A stretch of 64,000 bases of DNA from Paraburkholderia fynbosensis (GCF_902859935.1 NZ_CADIKI010000007.1:1-64000), one strand, 5' to 3'. Shown: positions 1 to 8,179, counted from the stretch's first letter. Translations and numbers: made by a program. The notes: generated by a model from the sequence alone, not told the origin.

Positions 1-128
1 TGCCGGCGTAGATCACTCAGATCCAGGAAGTGATCAATGCCTCTCAACAGGTGCTCGCGAGGGACGTGGTTATCAAGGTTGAACGAGTAGAAAAGTTTGT
101 CTTGTCCGCTGCCCAGTTGACCCATCAT
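1..128 (-). CDS. IS1182-family transposase, N-terminal part (cut by window edge)
   Basis: Read leftwards from an ATG at 128 the frame opens with MMGQLGSGQDKLFYSFNL, and DHFLDLSDL follows further on. This is the characteristic N-terminus of IS1182-family (DDE) transposases. About 42 residues are inside the window; the catalytic domain is outside. The outer end of the insertion sequence should lie somewhere between 129 and about 240, but I could not define its terminal inverted repeat from one end. Whether the element is intact cannot be judged here. Confidence 0.7.
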   Translation of the reverse strand, partial: MMGQLGSGQDKLFYSFNLDNHVPREHLLRGIDHFLDLSDLRR

Positions 129-237
129 GACGAATCACTCCCGTCGATCGATGTCTTCCAGGATACCGAACAATCCGCGCGTCGACAGACTTTTTCAACA
201 CAATCCTTCTCAGAACGGCCCCTGACTATCTGAGCGG

Positions 238-271
238 CCAAAGACGCCCCGCTCCACCGAGCGGGGGCGTC
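238..271 (-). terminator. Hairpin terminator after the methyltransferase gene
   Basis: Arms 243-254 and 259-271 pair over 12 bp with a one-base bulge and a 4-nt loop. A short T run follows on the minus strand. It lies 17 bp past the stop at 289, where the leftward cargo operon would end. Confidence 0.55.
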
Positions 272-288
272 TCCCCTGTTAATCCCTG

Positions 289-1152
289 TCAGCTTGCCGG
301 ATTGCGTGCCATGACGATCCACGCTGCGCCGTTGATCATCACCGACCGTTCGCCGGGGAGGCCCGCGAAGGCGGCACGAACCGCAGCCGAGGCGCGCGCG
401 CGGATGTCGTCAGGCTTATCAGCGAGCGATCGCGACAGCGGGCCGACCTCGAGCGTCATCTTCACCGCGTCGTCGATCGCAGCGTCCCGCGTCCCGCCCT
501 CGCCAAACGGGACGGAAGCATCGAAGGGCGCGATAGCGATATCGGTGAAGCCGGCCGCCGTCAGGATGCGTGCCACGCGACCCCGGTCGCCGAACGAGAA
601 TGGGCCGGGCGCTTCGGGATCGGGCAGCGCGCTCGGCGGGAGGATGCCCTTGATCGCGCCCATCGGCAGGCGCACCCAATCGTTCTCGGCCGCGCCGCGC
701 CAGCAGATGAAAGCGACCCGCCCGCCTGGCCGCAGTGCGCGTCGCATATGGGCGAACGCCGCTGTCGGATCGTCGAAGAACATCACGCCGAAACGCGAGA
801 ACAGGATGTCGAACGCGCCCTCGGACAGATCGGCGCTGCTGGCGTCGGCCACCTGGTAAAGGACCGGCGCATCCTGTGGCGCAAGCGCGCGCGCTCGGCC
901 GATCAGCGGTGCGGATATGTCCACGCCCAGCACTTGCCCTCCCGCGCCGACGCGGGCGGCCAGAGCCAGACTCGACGCGCCGGCGCCGCATCCGACGTCC
1001 AGCACGCGCTCGCCCGCCGCGGGCGCAACGGCTTCGATCGCGACCTCACCGAACACCGCCACCATGGCGTCGAGCCGGGCCTGGTTGGCGACCCAGCGCT
1101 CCCCGCTTTGACCATTCCAGTCGGCAATCTGATAGGCATTTTGCTCTGCCAT
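289..1152 (-). CDS. Class I SAM-dependent methyltransferase
   Basis: This is a 287-residue soluble protein with the SAM-binding glycine motif VLDVGCGAGASSLAL near residue 65 and a methyltransferase-11/25-like Rossmann core; the LRPGGR turn that follows is typical of small-molecule methyltransferases. The start at 1152 is chosen because AAGGAG stands just upstream; a longer frame to 1245 has no such site. It follows the short-chain dehydrogenase by 111 bp on the same strand and ends at a hairpin, so it is probably the last gene of the cargo operon controlled from 3050-3230. The substrate is unknown. The wording of the protein resembles alphaproteobacterial (sphingomonad-like) homologues more than Burkholderia ones, an impression that a search would need to confirm. 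Confidence 0.8.
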   Translation of the reverse strand: MAEQNAYQIADWNGQSGERWVANQARLDAMVAVFGEVAIEAVAPAAGERVLDVGCGAGASSLALAARVGAGGQVLGVDISAPLIGRARALAPQDAPVLYQVADASSADLSEGAFDILFSRFGVMFFDDPTAAFAHMRRALRPGGRVAFICWRGAAENDWVRLPMGAIKGILPPSALPDPEAPGPFSFGDRGRVARILTAAGFTDIAIAPFDASVPFGEGGTRDAAIDDAVKMTLEVGPLSRSLADKPDDIRARASAAVRAAFAGLPGERSVMINGAAWIVMARNPAS

Positions 1153-1263
1153 GTCATCTCCTTGTTCCGATTCGCTCTTAACTAAGCTGTCCGATGCCAA
1201 AGCGCGCATCGCAGTCAGAGCCCCCGCTTGTTCGAGGAACCCCACACGCCGGCGCTCCAGGAG

Positions 1264-2064
1264 TTAAGCGTCCACTATTCTTTTCAACGTGGCCCTTTGC
1301 ATTGATCGCGGCGTCAGACGATTTGAAAAGGCTGCCATCTTGTTCGACAGGCCCGCGACAACCATAGCCTTTCCTTGCAACAATGCCCGAATACCGCTCG
1401 CGGCGACCGGACGAGGCTTCATCGTGAGGAGGCGCAGCATGGCCGAGGTGGTTGCGCCGGCTGCTTCATCGAAGCCCGTCGCGGTGTGCCCCGGGCAGAG
1501 AGTGGCAACAACCACACCATGCGGGCGAAGTTCGTCGTGCAGGGCCTCGCCAAGGGCGAGTACATATGACTTGGTCGCCGCATAGGCAGCGTAGCTGGGA
1601 ACGGGTTGGAAGGCCATGAGGCTAGCGACGAGAAGCATATGTCCAGATCGCCGCCTGGCCATATCGCGGCCGAAGAGATAGGTCAGCTCTGTGAGCGTCG
1701 TGATGTTGAGCTGGATCATGTTCGCGGTGCGCTCGATCGGCGTTTCCAATAAGTCGCCGTGCAGGCCGTATCCGGCGTTGTTCAACAAGATGTCGACGGT
1801 CACCGCCCTCGCGTCGAGACTGCATTTCAAGCGGCTTGCCGCGCCCGGCGAGGCAAGATCGGTCGCCTCGACCAGCAAATCCACTCCGTATTTGCGGCGG
1901 AGATCGGAGGCAAGCTTTTCCATCGACTCCTGCCGTCGGGCCGCCAATACGAGATTGACTTTCTCCGCAGCCAGTAGATCTGCGAATTCAAGGCCGAGAC
2001 CACTCGATGCCCCGGTGATCAGAGCCCATTTTCCAGCGAAGCTGTTCATTGGTTGTTTCGACAT
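1264..2064 (-). CDS. SDR-family NAD(P)-dependent oxidoreductase
   Basis: A 266-residue classical short-chain dehydrogenase. The N-terminal cofactor motif is TGASSGLG, followed by the structural motif LLNNAGYG. The catalytic serine lies in VASLMAF and the Tyr-x-x-x-Lys pair in YAAYAATKSY. The motifs fit the DltE/YqjQ-like group, but substrate cannot be read from sequence. The start at 2064 has a GAGGAAGAG ribosome site; the frame stays open to 2157 but that would run into the upstream gene. It lies 89 bp downstream of the flavoprotein gene and 111 bp upstream of the methyltransferase, all on one strand. Confidence 0.85.
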   Translation of the reverse strand: MSKQPMNSFAGKWALITGASSGLGLEFADLLAAEKVNLVLAARRQESMEKLASDLRRKYGVDLLVEATDLASPGAASRLKCSLDARAVTVDILLNNAGYGLHGDLLETPIERTANMIQLNITTLTELTYLFGRDMARRRSGHMLLVASLMAFQPVPSYAAYAATKSYVLALGEALHDELRPHGVVVATLCPGHTATGFDEAAGATTSAMLRLLTMKPRPVAASGIRALLQGKAMVVAGLSNKMAAFSNRLTPRSMQRATLKRIVDA

Positions 2065-2153
2065 CGTTCTCTTCCTCAACTCTTTGATCAGCGAATGGGG
2101 CTCAGCCACATTCTCATCGGAACACCCGCCTATCCTTTGGGGAATCTGTGCTC

Positions 2154-3047
2154 TCAAACCACCATCGACTGCTGGGCGAAGATGCCCGCCATCGCGCCCT
2201 GCGATGATGCTTGGGTGACCGAGGGCAAGAAGGGCGTGGTGAGGTCGCCGGCGGCGTAGATGCCGGGCATACTGGTTTGGCGGCGCTCGTCGGCCTTGAG
2301 GACGATGCCGGTGGGCGTATCGACCGCGGCGAGGCCCAGTGATTCGTGCAGGCTTGCGGACGGCTTATTGCGCGGATGGGCGAACAGGACGTCGACCGCG
2401 ACGTTGCGGCGGGTATCGAGATTGACGGTGGTGATATGGCCGTTCTGGTGGGCGATCTCGACGATCCGGCCATCGACGAGAGGTATGGTGCGGCGCGCCA
2501 GATCGGCCTGAATATCGGGCGCAATGTCATGACCATCGGTGAAGATAGTCAACTTGTCAGTCCAATCGCGGAACAGCCTGGCAGACTGGTACGACTGCGG
2601 GGTGGACCAAACGAGGCCCCAATGCTGGCCGGCGACTTCAAAGCCGTCGCAATAGGGGCAGGGCACGATGGACGTGCCCCAGCTTTCGGCAAAGCCCGGA
2701 ACATCCGGTATCTGGTCGGCGACGCCATAGCTCAGGATCAGGCGGCGCGCCCCAAGGCTTTCGCCATCGCCAGTCAGGACGGAGAAATCGTCGATGGCGC
2801 CAGACACGCTCTCGGCCCGGGCATTGACCAGCCGGATCGTTGGATAGCGCGCCAGCTGCTGCCGCGCCTCGACCAGGATGTCCAGCGGCGGCTTGTGATC
2901 GTGGCCGAGCAACCCATGCGAGTGGCCGGCAAAGCGGTTGCGCGGCCGGCCGGTATCGAGAACGGTGATCTTGCGGCGGGCACGGCCGAGCTGCAGGGCG
3001 GCGGCGAGGCCGGCAAAACTGCCTCCGATGATGATGACGTCATCCAT
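2154..3047 (-). CDS. NAD(P)/FAD-dependent oxidoreductase, thioredoxin-reductase-like
   Basis: A 297-residue two-domain flavoprotein. It starts with the FAD dinucleotide motif VIIIGGSFAGLAAALQLG. A redox-type CPYCDG motif sits mid-protein, as in thioredoxin reductases, and the C-terminal IYAAGDLTTPFLPSVTQA segment is the second FAD contact. It resembles stand-alone thioredoxin-reductase-like proteins, including those that make disulfides in small molecules. No thioredoxin gene is nearby, so the redox partner is unknown. The start at 3047 is chosen because the motif begins at residue 3; the frame is open to 3167 without homology. It is first in the leftward cargo operon and divergent from a TetR gene, which suggests control by that regulator. 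Confidence 0.85.
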   Translation of the reverse strand: MDDVIIIGGSFAGLAAALQLGRARRKITVLDTGRPRNRFAGHSHGLLGHDHKPPLDILVEARQQLARYPTIRLVNARAESVSGAIDDFSVLTGDGESLGARRLILSYGVADQIPDVPGFAESWGTSIVPCPYCDGFEVAGQHWGLVWSTPQSYQSARLFRDWTDKLTIFTDGHDIAPDIQADLARRTIPLVDGRIVEIAHQNGHITTVNLDTRRNVAVDVLFAHPRNKPSASLHESLGLAAVDTPTGIVLKADERRQTSMPGIYAAGDLTTPFLPSVTQASSQGAMAGIFAQQSMVV

Positions 3048-3159
3048 GCTGATGGGCTCCGTGTTGTGGATGGAGGGGTGGCCTGGGCGTGGTGTGCAAT
3101 ATCGTCCGGCGTCCAAATGAGGTTTCCCCGGGCCGCCGGCGATATCGCCTACCCTTGGC

Positions 3160-3192
3160 TTGCACATTACGATACTGCGTGGTATCGTAATG
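3160..3192. promoter_or_regulatory. 28-bp perfect palindrome overlapping a promoter; likely TetR operator
   Basis: Arms 3165-3175 (CATTACGATAC) and 3182-3192 are perfect inverted repeats of 11 bp with a 6-bp spacer. On the plus strand TTGCAC at 3160-3165 and TATCGT at 3183-3188 are separated by 17 bp, a plausible sigma-70 promoter for the TetR gene starting at 3228. The palindrome therefore covers the -10 and spacer of its own regulator and lies 117 bp upstream of the divergent flavoprotein gene. This is the layout expected for TetR autorepression and control of the leftward operon. Confidence 0.75.
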
Positions 3193-3227
3193 CACGAATT
3201 TGAATACTGTCAAGTACTGGAATTGTC

Positions 3228-3860
3228 GTGATCGAAAATAGTCAGGGCCGGCGCGGCCGGCCCGCCAACGAGGCGCTTCGCCAAACGATCGTCGACGCTG
3301 CCTGCGAACTCTTTGTGGAATTGGGTTTTCAAGCGACGACCATGGATAAGGTCGCCCAGCGCGCGAAGATATCCAAGCTCAGCATCTATCGGCACTTCGA
3401 GAACAAGGAGGCGCTGTTCAGCGCGGCCATGGTGGCCCGCTGCGATCAATTTGCACCGCAGGCCCTTTCTGAAGGCGTCGACGGTTCGGCAGAAGATCAG
3501 CTCATGGCGGTGGGATCATCCCTGCTTCGCACGCTGTTGAGCCCGGACGTCCGCACTGTCGAAGCCATGGTTTTGGCCGACAAGACGAATCAAAAGGCGT
3601 TAAGCAAGCTCCATTACGAAGCCGGGCCCGCCCATGTCATCGCCCAAATCGAGGCCGTGTTGCGTCAGTTGCACGCGAAAGCGATTCTGAACGTACCCGA
3701 TGCTCTTCGGGCCGCCCGCTTGTTTGCCGCGCTTTTCAAAGGCTCCGATCTGCTGCTTATCGCACGCTTCGACGAGGCGAGAGCAAAGGACGACAACGAA
3801 ATCGAATCCTATTGCCGGTCGGCCGTCGCCATGTTCATGGCCGCGCACGGTGGCATCTAA
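3228..3860 (+). CDS. TetR/AcrR-family transcriptional regulator
   Basis: A 210-residue protein. Residues about 8-55 form the TetR DNA-binding domain: RQTIVDAACELFVELGF, then TTMDKVAQRAKISKLSIYRH with FENKEALF, the canonical helix-turn-helix and following helix. The C-terminal ligand domain is of the AefR-like type by general appearance only. Translation appears to start at a GTG at 3228. The gene is divergent from the flavoprotein/dehydrogenase/methyltransferase operon and an excellent palindromic operator lies between them. It is probably the local repressor. The inducer is unknown. Confidence 0.88.
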   Translation: MIENSQGRRGRPANEALRQTIVDAACELFVELGFQATTMDKVAQRAKISKLSIYRHFENKEALFSAAMVARCDQFAPQALSEGVDGSAEDQLMAVGSSLLRTLLSPDVRTVEAMVLADKTNQKALSKLHYEAGPAHVIAQIEAVLRQLHAKAILNVPDALRAARLFAALFKGSDLLLIARFDEARAKDDNEIESYCRSAVAMFMAAHGGI

Positions 3861-4525
3861 AGTTGCTCTATCGCGGCCAATGAACAACACGCAGCAACTG
3901 TATATGTTCGCCCCGAGCAACCTTATGGATGATGCGTGGACGACTGACGCGCGAGGCCACTGCGTGAGCGCAAAAAGCCGTCCGCGCGCGCAGGCGATCG
4001 ACGCCTTCTTTGTGCCGAACGTCGCGCTGCATTCGGGCCAGGTGCAGCACCGCTTGTACCGCATCGGCTCTATGTTGATGGCTCAGCGCTGCAAAACGAG
4101 TTCTGAATACCATCCCTAGGCGTCGCGGAGTACTTACGACCAAGCTTTGACGCACGCGACGACTTCTGTCGATTCCAAAGCAGACCTTGACAGTGCGTTG
4201 GCGATTGGCTCCTAGGGGTCGGAAACACCCGTTCGCATTCCGTAGGGCCGAGATTGCCGGACGCGCGATTGCTGAGGTCTCAAGGTTCCGCGGACCGGTG
4301 CGCGGCCGTCCGGAACGTTGCACTTTTGTCGGCACAAACCGCGGACATTTTGACTTTCTATGTCACGCCACCGCGTCCGTCGTGACGGCGTTGATGAAAA
4401 CGTCCAATCAAATCAGGGAGCCGGCTGTCACTATCTTCGGCATCCCACGGCAGTGCAGCAAGCGAAATCAACAGTTTCGAGGGTCGGGGCACCCGCGTAT
4501 GCTTGTAACAAACGGAGAACACGCC
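3861..4525. other. 665-bp stretch without a convincing gene
   Basis: Both strands have open frames of 75-155 codons, but none has a good ribosome site together with recognisable protein character. The best small frame is an ATG at 3880 running to 4119 (79 codons), without a Shine-Dalgarno site. This may be a degraded junction between the TetR cargo block and the conjugation/partition part of the island. Confidence 0.5.
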
Positions 4526-4771
4526 ATGCCAGCCGACAAACTAGGCCGCTATATGCGGAGCCCGGAATTTCTGAAGCGGGCCAATGAAGCCGTCGCCGAA
4601 GCTGTGCGCGATTTGAAGTCGCATGGTATCCGACCTGTTCATTTCGATCGGAAAACGGGCCGGATTGTCGGTGTCAGCCATGATGCGTCGAGTGGAGATG
4701 CCGCTTGCGAGGGTCGCCGGGTTCCCGATATATTGAAAAGCGAACGAAAACGGAACGGGGGCGAGGAATGA
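4526..4771 (+). CDS. Small protein of unknown function, first of a coupled pair
   Basis: An 81-residue soluble, charged protein beginning MPADKLGRYMRSPEFLKRAN. It has no signal peptide, no membrane segment and no family I recognise. The start at 4526 is preceded by CGGAGAA about 8 bp away. The same frame extends upstream to 4187, but the segment before 4526 looks random. The stop overlaps the next start as ATGA, which implies translational coupling. It converges on the DotA/TraY gene. The central SHGIRPVHFDRKTGRIVGV stretch would be the best search query. Confidence 0.6.
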   Translation: MPADKLGRYMRSPEFLKRANEAVAEAVRDLKSHGIRPVHFDRKTGRIVGVSHDASSGDAACEGRRVPDILKSERKRNGGEE

Positions 4772-5031
4772 GCGATAACGGAGTCGCGCTCGGCAGAGCT
4801 TTCGCCGCCGAGCGCAATGCGACGGACTGGCGAGCATATGCGAGAAAGCTCGAACAGCAGCTCTTGGCCGCCGAGGCGAACCTTGCAGGCAACAAGGCAT
4901 TAAAGGATGCGGCACTCCGCGAATTGGCGAAGGCCGATCCCGCAAATTACTTGATGGTCCAGCAGAATCGCCAACGGATCTACGACAAGGACTTTGACGC
5001 TGTTATCGCGTCTGGCCGTCGTCCGGTGTAG
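4768..5031 (+). CDS. Small helical protein of unknown function, second of a coupled pair
   Basis: An 87-residue protein starting MSDNGVALGRAFAAERNATD. The middle part, with WRAYARKLEQQLLAAEANL and then ALRELAKADP, is predicted by eye to be a helical or coiled-coil region. It overlaps the preceding gene by 4 bp (ATGA), so the two products are likely made together and may interact. The gene ends 42 bp before the convergent stop of the DotA/TraY gene. No known family is recognised; accessory genes of conjugative elements often look like this. Confidence 0.6.
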   Translation: MSDNGVALGRAFAAERNATDWRAYARKLEQQLLAAEANLAGNKALKDAALRELAKADPANYLMVQQNRQRIYDKDFDAVIASGRRPV

Positions 5032-5073
5032 CCAACCTCGCAACGAAAATCCCTCGCGCCGACGGGGCGTTCG

Positions 5074-7281
5074 CTACATGCGTTCGCGGGGAATACGATC
5101 AACGTCTTTCGGGTCGGCGGGCGAGCCGTTACCTCCCAAAATTGCAGGCACTTGGCCGCGTGCCGTATTGCCGGCTTGACCGAGACCTCCACCGAAGAGC
5201 CGGTTCACACGATCCTCCAGTTCCGGCATCCGCGACGCCATCTGGCCACCGACCCAAGAAAACACCTGGTCGGGAACGATGTGAATCAGGCTGAACGTGC
5301 TGTTGCACAACGTCTGACACATGCCGACATAGAGCACGATGTAGCCGATGATGCTCACGAGGCCCGTCGTGGAGTCGTATTGAGCGTTCTGCATGGCAAC
5401 GCCGAACATCGTGTTCAGCAGTGTGCCAAGCACGACGATGCCGGCTCCCGCGAGGACGAAGCCTATCTCCATGAATACCGGCCGGAACATGACGTTGAGC
5501 AAAAAGATGTAGCCGTGCGTCGGCCGCTGGCCCATACCCTCCCCTTCGCCGTCGAGGTGCGTCATCGCCCACAGCGGCGACGCAACCATCGACTCACCGA
5601 CGACGGCGTACCACGACAATACGCCGCTGAACCAGATGATGAACGGAAGCATCGGAATGTAGATCGACAGCATCGCGCCGAAAAAGAACAACGTGATGCA
5701 CATGACCACGACGAACGGTGCCAACGCATCGAGGACGCCTTTGGCCGCGCCCTTGGCGGCACCGACGATCCCTCCTGTCGCCACGTCTCCGACCACGCCT
5801 ATCAACTTTCCAACATTGGAGTCCGAAGCCCCCTCCAAGCCCTTCAAGGCGGCATATGCGCCGAGCGCGGTCCAACCAGCGTCGAGAATGTAGTCTCCAA
5901 GGTTCTTCATGCCGATCAGCGGATTCGTCGTGCCTCCCGCCCCTTGACCGGAGTTCAGGTTGACCGCCCACTTCACCATGCCTTGGCCGTCGAAGATCTT
6001 CCCGAAAATGCTCTTCGCGTCCGTCAGGCCCGTAATGCCGCTTCCGGACGGATTGGTACGACTCTGTGCAGTGGCCACCGACGCGTCTTGTTGATTCTGC
6101 TGCGCATAGGTCGCGCTGACCTTCCGGTATAGCTGCGGGTACGGCATGTTGTCGGCATCAGTGCCCGGCACAGCGGCCGCCGTCGCGTTTGCCAGTGTAG
6201 TCACTTGCGAGTTGGCCTGCGCGAAAGTCTGATACCACGCGCCCATCATGATCCAGCCGTCGCGTTGAAGGTTCGATTGGATCACGCTCGCGAGTCCGCT
6301 GATTGCGGTCGAGGAATTCGTTATCGCCTGCGAAATCGTAGTCTGGTACTGGAGCGCGGCCCGATTGATCGTGTTCTGCGCATCTGCCGGCTGCGTCTGC
6401 CCGTTCACGGACGACACGTAAGCTTGCGCAGCAGCAGACAACGCGGATTGGAGCGTGCTCAATGCGCTCTGGTGTGCGCTGACCATCTGCGAGTAGATCG
6501 ATCCGGGGTCGAGCGAATACACGGCCATGCCGTGATACGATGGCAGCGTCGGCGGTTGTGTAATGTCGATCTCCGCTCCGCCACAGGAAAGGCCGCGTTG
6601 ATTCATGAGCACAACCTTGTTGCTCGTCGTGATCGCGGTGAAATTCTCGGCCGGATCGACGGACACGCCGCTGTCGTTCGGCATGTTCGCGATCGCCGTG
6701 TTAGCCGCCTGCGCACACAGGTTCGCTTCGAAGAGAGCTTTCGCCAGTGTGGTGGCCTGAGGCGAAGCTGGCGTTGCGATCATCGAGCCACCGCTGTTGA
6801 TCACTGAAACCGCCGCGTCGAGCGACAGGTTCGCAATGCCAACGCCGAGCATTGTTCCCCACAGCATCACCATCTGTGCGCCGCAGTAGCCGCCGAACAT
6901 AGGAACGAGGCCAGCGAAGCCCGCGCCCAAGCGGATGATGAACCATGGTGACGATTTCTTCTGCCCCATGAATTCACCGTCCTGCCCGGTCGCTATCATC
7001 GCGGAACCAAAGTGATACATGGCCCAGATCGCACCGACCGCGAGCATGCACGAGTTCAGCACGAGGAACATTTGCGCAAGCATGCCTCCCGACCCGCCAC
7101 CGGTCGCAAGCGGGTTGTGTACCACCGCCCCGTAGACCAGTTCCAGCAGCGACATCGACTTGTCGCCACTTCGGTTTGCGGCGTTCTGGATGTCGCCTAT
7201 CGACACCGACGATTGAGAAAAGGACGTTGCTGAGATCAGCAGAAGCGGTATCGCGACTGCAGCCCGCTTGAGCTTGTTCAT
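5074..7281 (-). CDS. DotA/TraY-family type IV (IncI-like) secretion/conjugation membrane protein
   Basis: A 735-residue polytopic inner-membrane protein. A signal-like N-terminus (MNKLKRAAVAIPLLLISATS) is followed by a first membrane pair around residues 70-150. A long Gln/Ala/Ser-rich periplasmic region covers about 170-440, and a cluster of membrane spans covers about 530-680 before a soluble tail. This architecture, the length and the NSCMLAVGAIWAMYHFG segment match plasmid TraY and Legionella DotA, integral parts of Dot/Icm-like (type IVB) transfer machines. It overlaps the upstream small gene by ATGA and is last in the parA-led operon. No other transfer gene is seen between it and the left edge, which makes it an orphan within the window. 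Confidence 0.82.
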   Translation of the reverse strand: MNKLKRAAVAIPLLLISATSFSQSSVSIGDIQNAANRSGDKSMSLLELVYGAVVHNPLATGGGSGGMLAQMFLVLNSCMLAVGAIWAMYHFGSAMIATGQDGEFMGQKKSSPWFIIRLGAGFAGLVPMFGGYCGAQMVMLWGTMLGVGIANLSLDAAVSVINSGGSMIATPASPQATTLAKALFEANLCAQAANTAIANMPNDSGVSVDPAENFTAITTSNKVVLMNQRGLSCGGAEIDITQPPTLPSYHGMAVYSLDPGSIYSQMVSAHQSALSTLQSALSAAAQAYVSSVNGQTQPADAQNTINRAALQYQTTISQAITNSSTAISGLASVIQSNLQRDGWIMMGAWYQTFAQANSQVTTLANATAAAVPGTDADNMPYPQLYRKVSATYAQQNQQDASVATAQSRTNPSGSGITGLTDAKSIFGKIFDGQGMVKWAVNLNSGQGAGGTTNPLIGMKNLGDYILDAGWTALGAYAALKGLEGASDSNVGKLIGVVGDVATGGIVGAAKGAAKGVLDALAPFVVVMCITLFFFGAMLSIYIPMLPFIIWFSGVLSWYAVVGESMVASPLWAMTHLDGEGEGMGQRPTHGYIFLLNVMFRPVFMEIGFVLAGAGIVVLGTLLNTMFGVAMQNAQYDSTTGLVSIIGYIVLYVGMCQTLCNSTFSLIHIVPDQVFSWVGGQMASRMPELEDRVNRLFGGGLGQAGNTARGQVPAILGGNGSPADPKDVDRIPRERM

Positions 7282-7580
7282 TGCTTGATCTCCTTCGCAA
7301 CTTCATTTTCAAGCCGGGCGTAAGCTTGCTTCGCAAGGAGTGCCCAATAAGAAGCCGCGCATGCGGCGGCCAGGCCTACGCCGAGCCAGTTCGTCCACTC
7401 ATGATGGCTTCGCGCCCACCACACGGCAGAAAAAAGAAAGCAATGTGCGAAAGCTCCTATTTCGAAGATGACGCACGCGTCTACGAACTGTTGGTGCGTA
7501 AGCCCTCCGCGTGCTCGGCGTCTCCGCATGACGCGCGGTATGGCCCCGACTAGATGAGTAAAATCACAAAGACGCTGCAT
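7278..7580 (-). CDS. Small predicted membrane protein of unknown function
   Basis: A 100-residue protein with a basic N-terminal region (RVMRRRRARGG). Two hydrophobic segments follow, about residues 33-52 and 67-83 (WLGVGLAAACAASYWALLA), and then a charged tail. Its stop overlaps the DotA/TraY start by 4 bp, so the two are probably translationally coupled and act together at the membrane. The basic N-terminus before a helical hairpin suggests a cytoplasmic N-terminus. No named family is recognised. The start could be later, at the internal ATG of the RVMRR region. Confidence 0.6.
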   Translation of the reverse strand: MQRLCDFTHLVGAIPRVMRRRRARGGLTHQQFVDACVIFEIGAFAHCFLFSAVWWARSHHEWTNWLGVGLAAACAASYWALLAKQAYARLENEVAKEIKQ

Positions 7581-7612
7581 TGCCTTAGCCCTTGTTCTAA
7601 TGAGTATCCGAT

Positions 7613-7840
7613 CTATTTGGTGCGGTGGAAGTTAAAGAACTGGCGCATCGACATGGGCGTTTGCACGCAGATTCCGTCAATGACCTCAACATCCATGGTT
7701 TGCTGGTTGTAAAAGTCTTCCCAAATCTGGACGATCTCCGGCGGCTGACCGACTTCGACGCCGAGAGGGTCACTAACCGATTGAGCCGTTGCCAGCGGTG
7801 ACGCTGCAAGCAGCGCGACGCATATAACGGCAGCTTTCAT
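7613..7840 (-). CDS. Small exported protein of unknown function
   Basis: A 75-residue protein with a clear signal peptide: MKAAVICVALLAASPLATAQ, with probable cleavage after the ATA or TAQ region. The mature chain is about 55 acidic residues with one cysteine, including PPEIVQIWEDFYNQQTMDVE and ending FFNFHRTK. A single cysteine makes an intramolecular disulfide impossible, though a dimer or partner bond remains open. The start overlaps the upstream gene as ATGA. Position between a partition cassette and a transfer membrane protein suggests a periplasmic accessory of transfer, but this is inference. Confidence 0.6.
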   Translation of the reverse strand: MKAAVICVALLAASPLATAQSVSDPLGVEVGQPPEIVQIWEDFYNQQTMDVEVIDGICVQTPMSMRQFFNFHRTK

Positions 7841-8058
7841 GCTGGCATCCCCATACAGGCATCGATCATGTTTCGCATGAGGAGAACGCCATAAAAGAAG
7901 CCGCGCATTTCGCCTGGTGGTATCTCGGCGATCACCTCTTCGATTCGTTGCGCAGGCATCGACGTGAGATCTTCCACTTCAAGTGTTAGTGACAGGTCGC
8001 TATCAACCGGCAATCCGTCCAAATAGCGCAATGCGAGGGGTAGAATCGATGCAGCCAT
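7837..8058 (-). CDS. Small soluble protein of unknown function
   Basis: A 73-residue acidic protein: MAASILPLALRYLDGLPVD, then an alternating Leu/acidic segment (LSLTLEVEDL), then EVIAEIPPGEMRGFFYG near residues 40-60. There is no signal peptide or obvious membrane span. Its 3' end overlaps the exported-protein gene by 4 bp. The leader upstream holds a large stem-loop (8096-8127) and a TGAGT palindrome (8149-8168), so this may be the start of a separately regulated transcript for the small genes and DotA/TraY. No family is recognised. Confidence 0.6.
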   Translation of the reverse strand: MAASILPLALRYLDGLPVDSDLSLTLEVEDLTSMPAQRIEEVIAEIPPGEMRGFFYGVLLMRNMIDACMGMPA

Positions 8059-8095
8059 GATCGCGATCTCCGAAGTAGATCTCGGTTGTGGTCAG

Positions 8096-8127
8096 GCACG
8101 ACAGTCGGTGCCGACCGATCGTCGTGC
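8096..8127. other. Stem-loop in the leader of the small-gene/DotA operon
   Basis: Outer arms 8096-8102 and 8121-8127 pair perfectly over 7 bp, and an inner TCGG/CCGA pair continues the stem. It lies about 40 bp upstream of the start at 8058. No T run follows on the minus strand, so it is not a classical terminator. Confidence 0.5.
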
Positions 8128-8148
8128 CGCTACGCTCCTTGGATCTGA

Positions 8149-8168
8149 GTTGAGTAACGCAACTCAAC
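8149..8168. promoter_or_regulatory. Palindrome GTTGAGT-N6-ACTCAAC, candidate RHH/partition site
   Basis: A perfect 7-bp inverted repeat with a 6-bp spacer lies between the RHH gene (ends 8180) and the next gene (starts 8058). A related copy TGAGT-N6-ACTCA stands at 9108-9123 upstream of parA, with the same spacing. Related half sites flank both. A ParG-like RHH protein binding to iterated sites is the natural candidate. Confidence 0.5.
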
Positions 8169-8179
8169 GTGGAGCTGCG

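Noticed and set aside
3880..4119. 79-codon frame in the island gap
   Set aside because: No ribosome site, and overlapping frames on the other strand are equally open; kept only as a remark.
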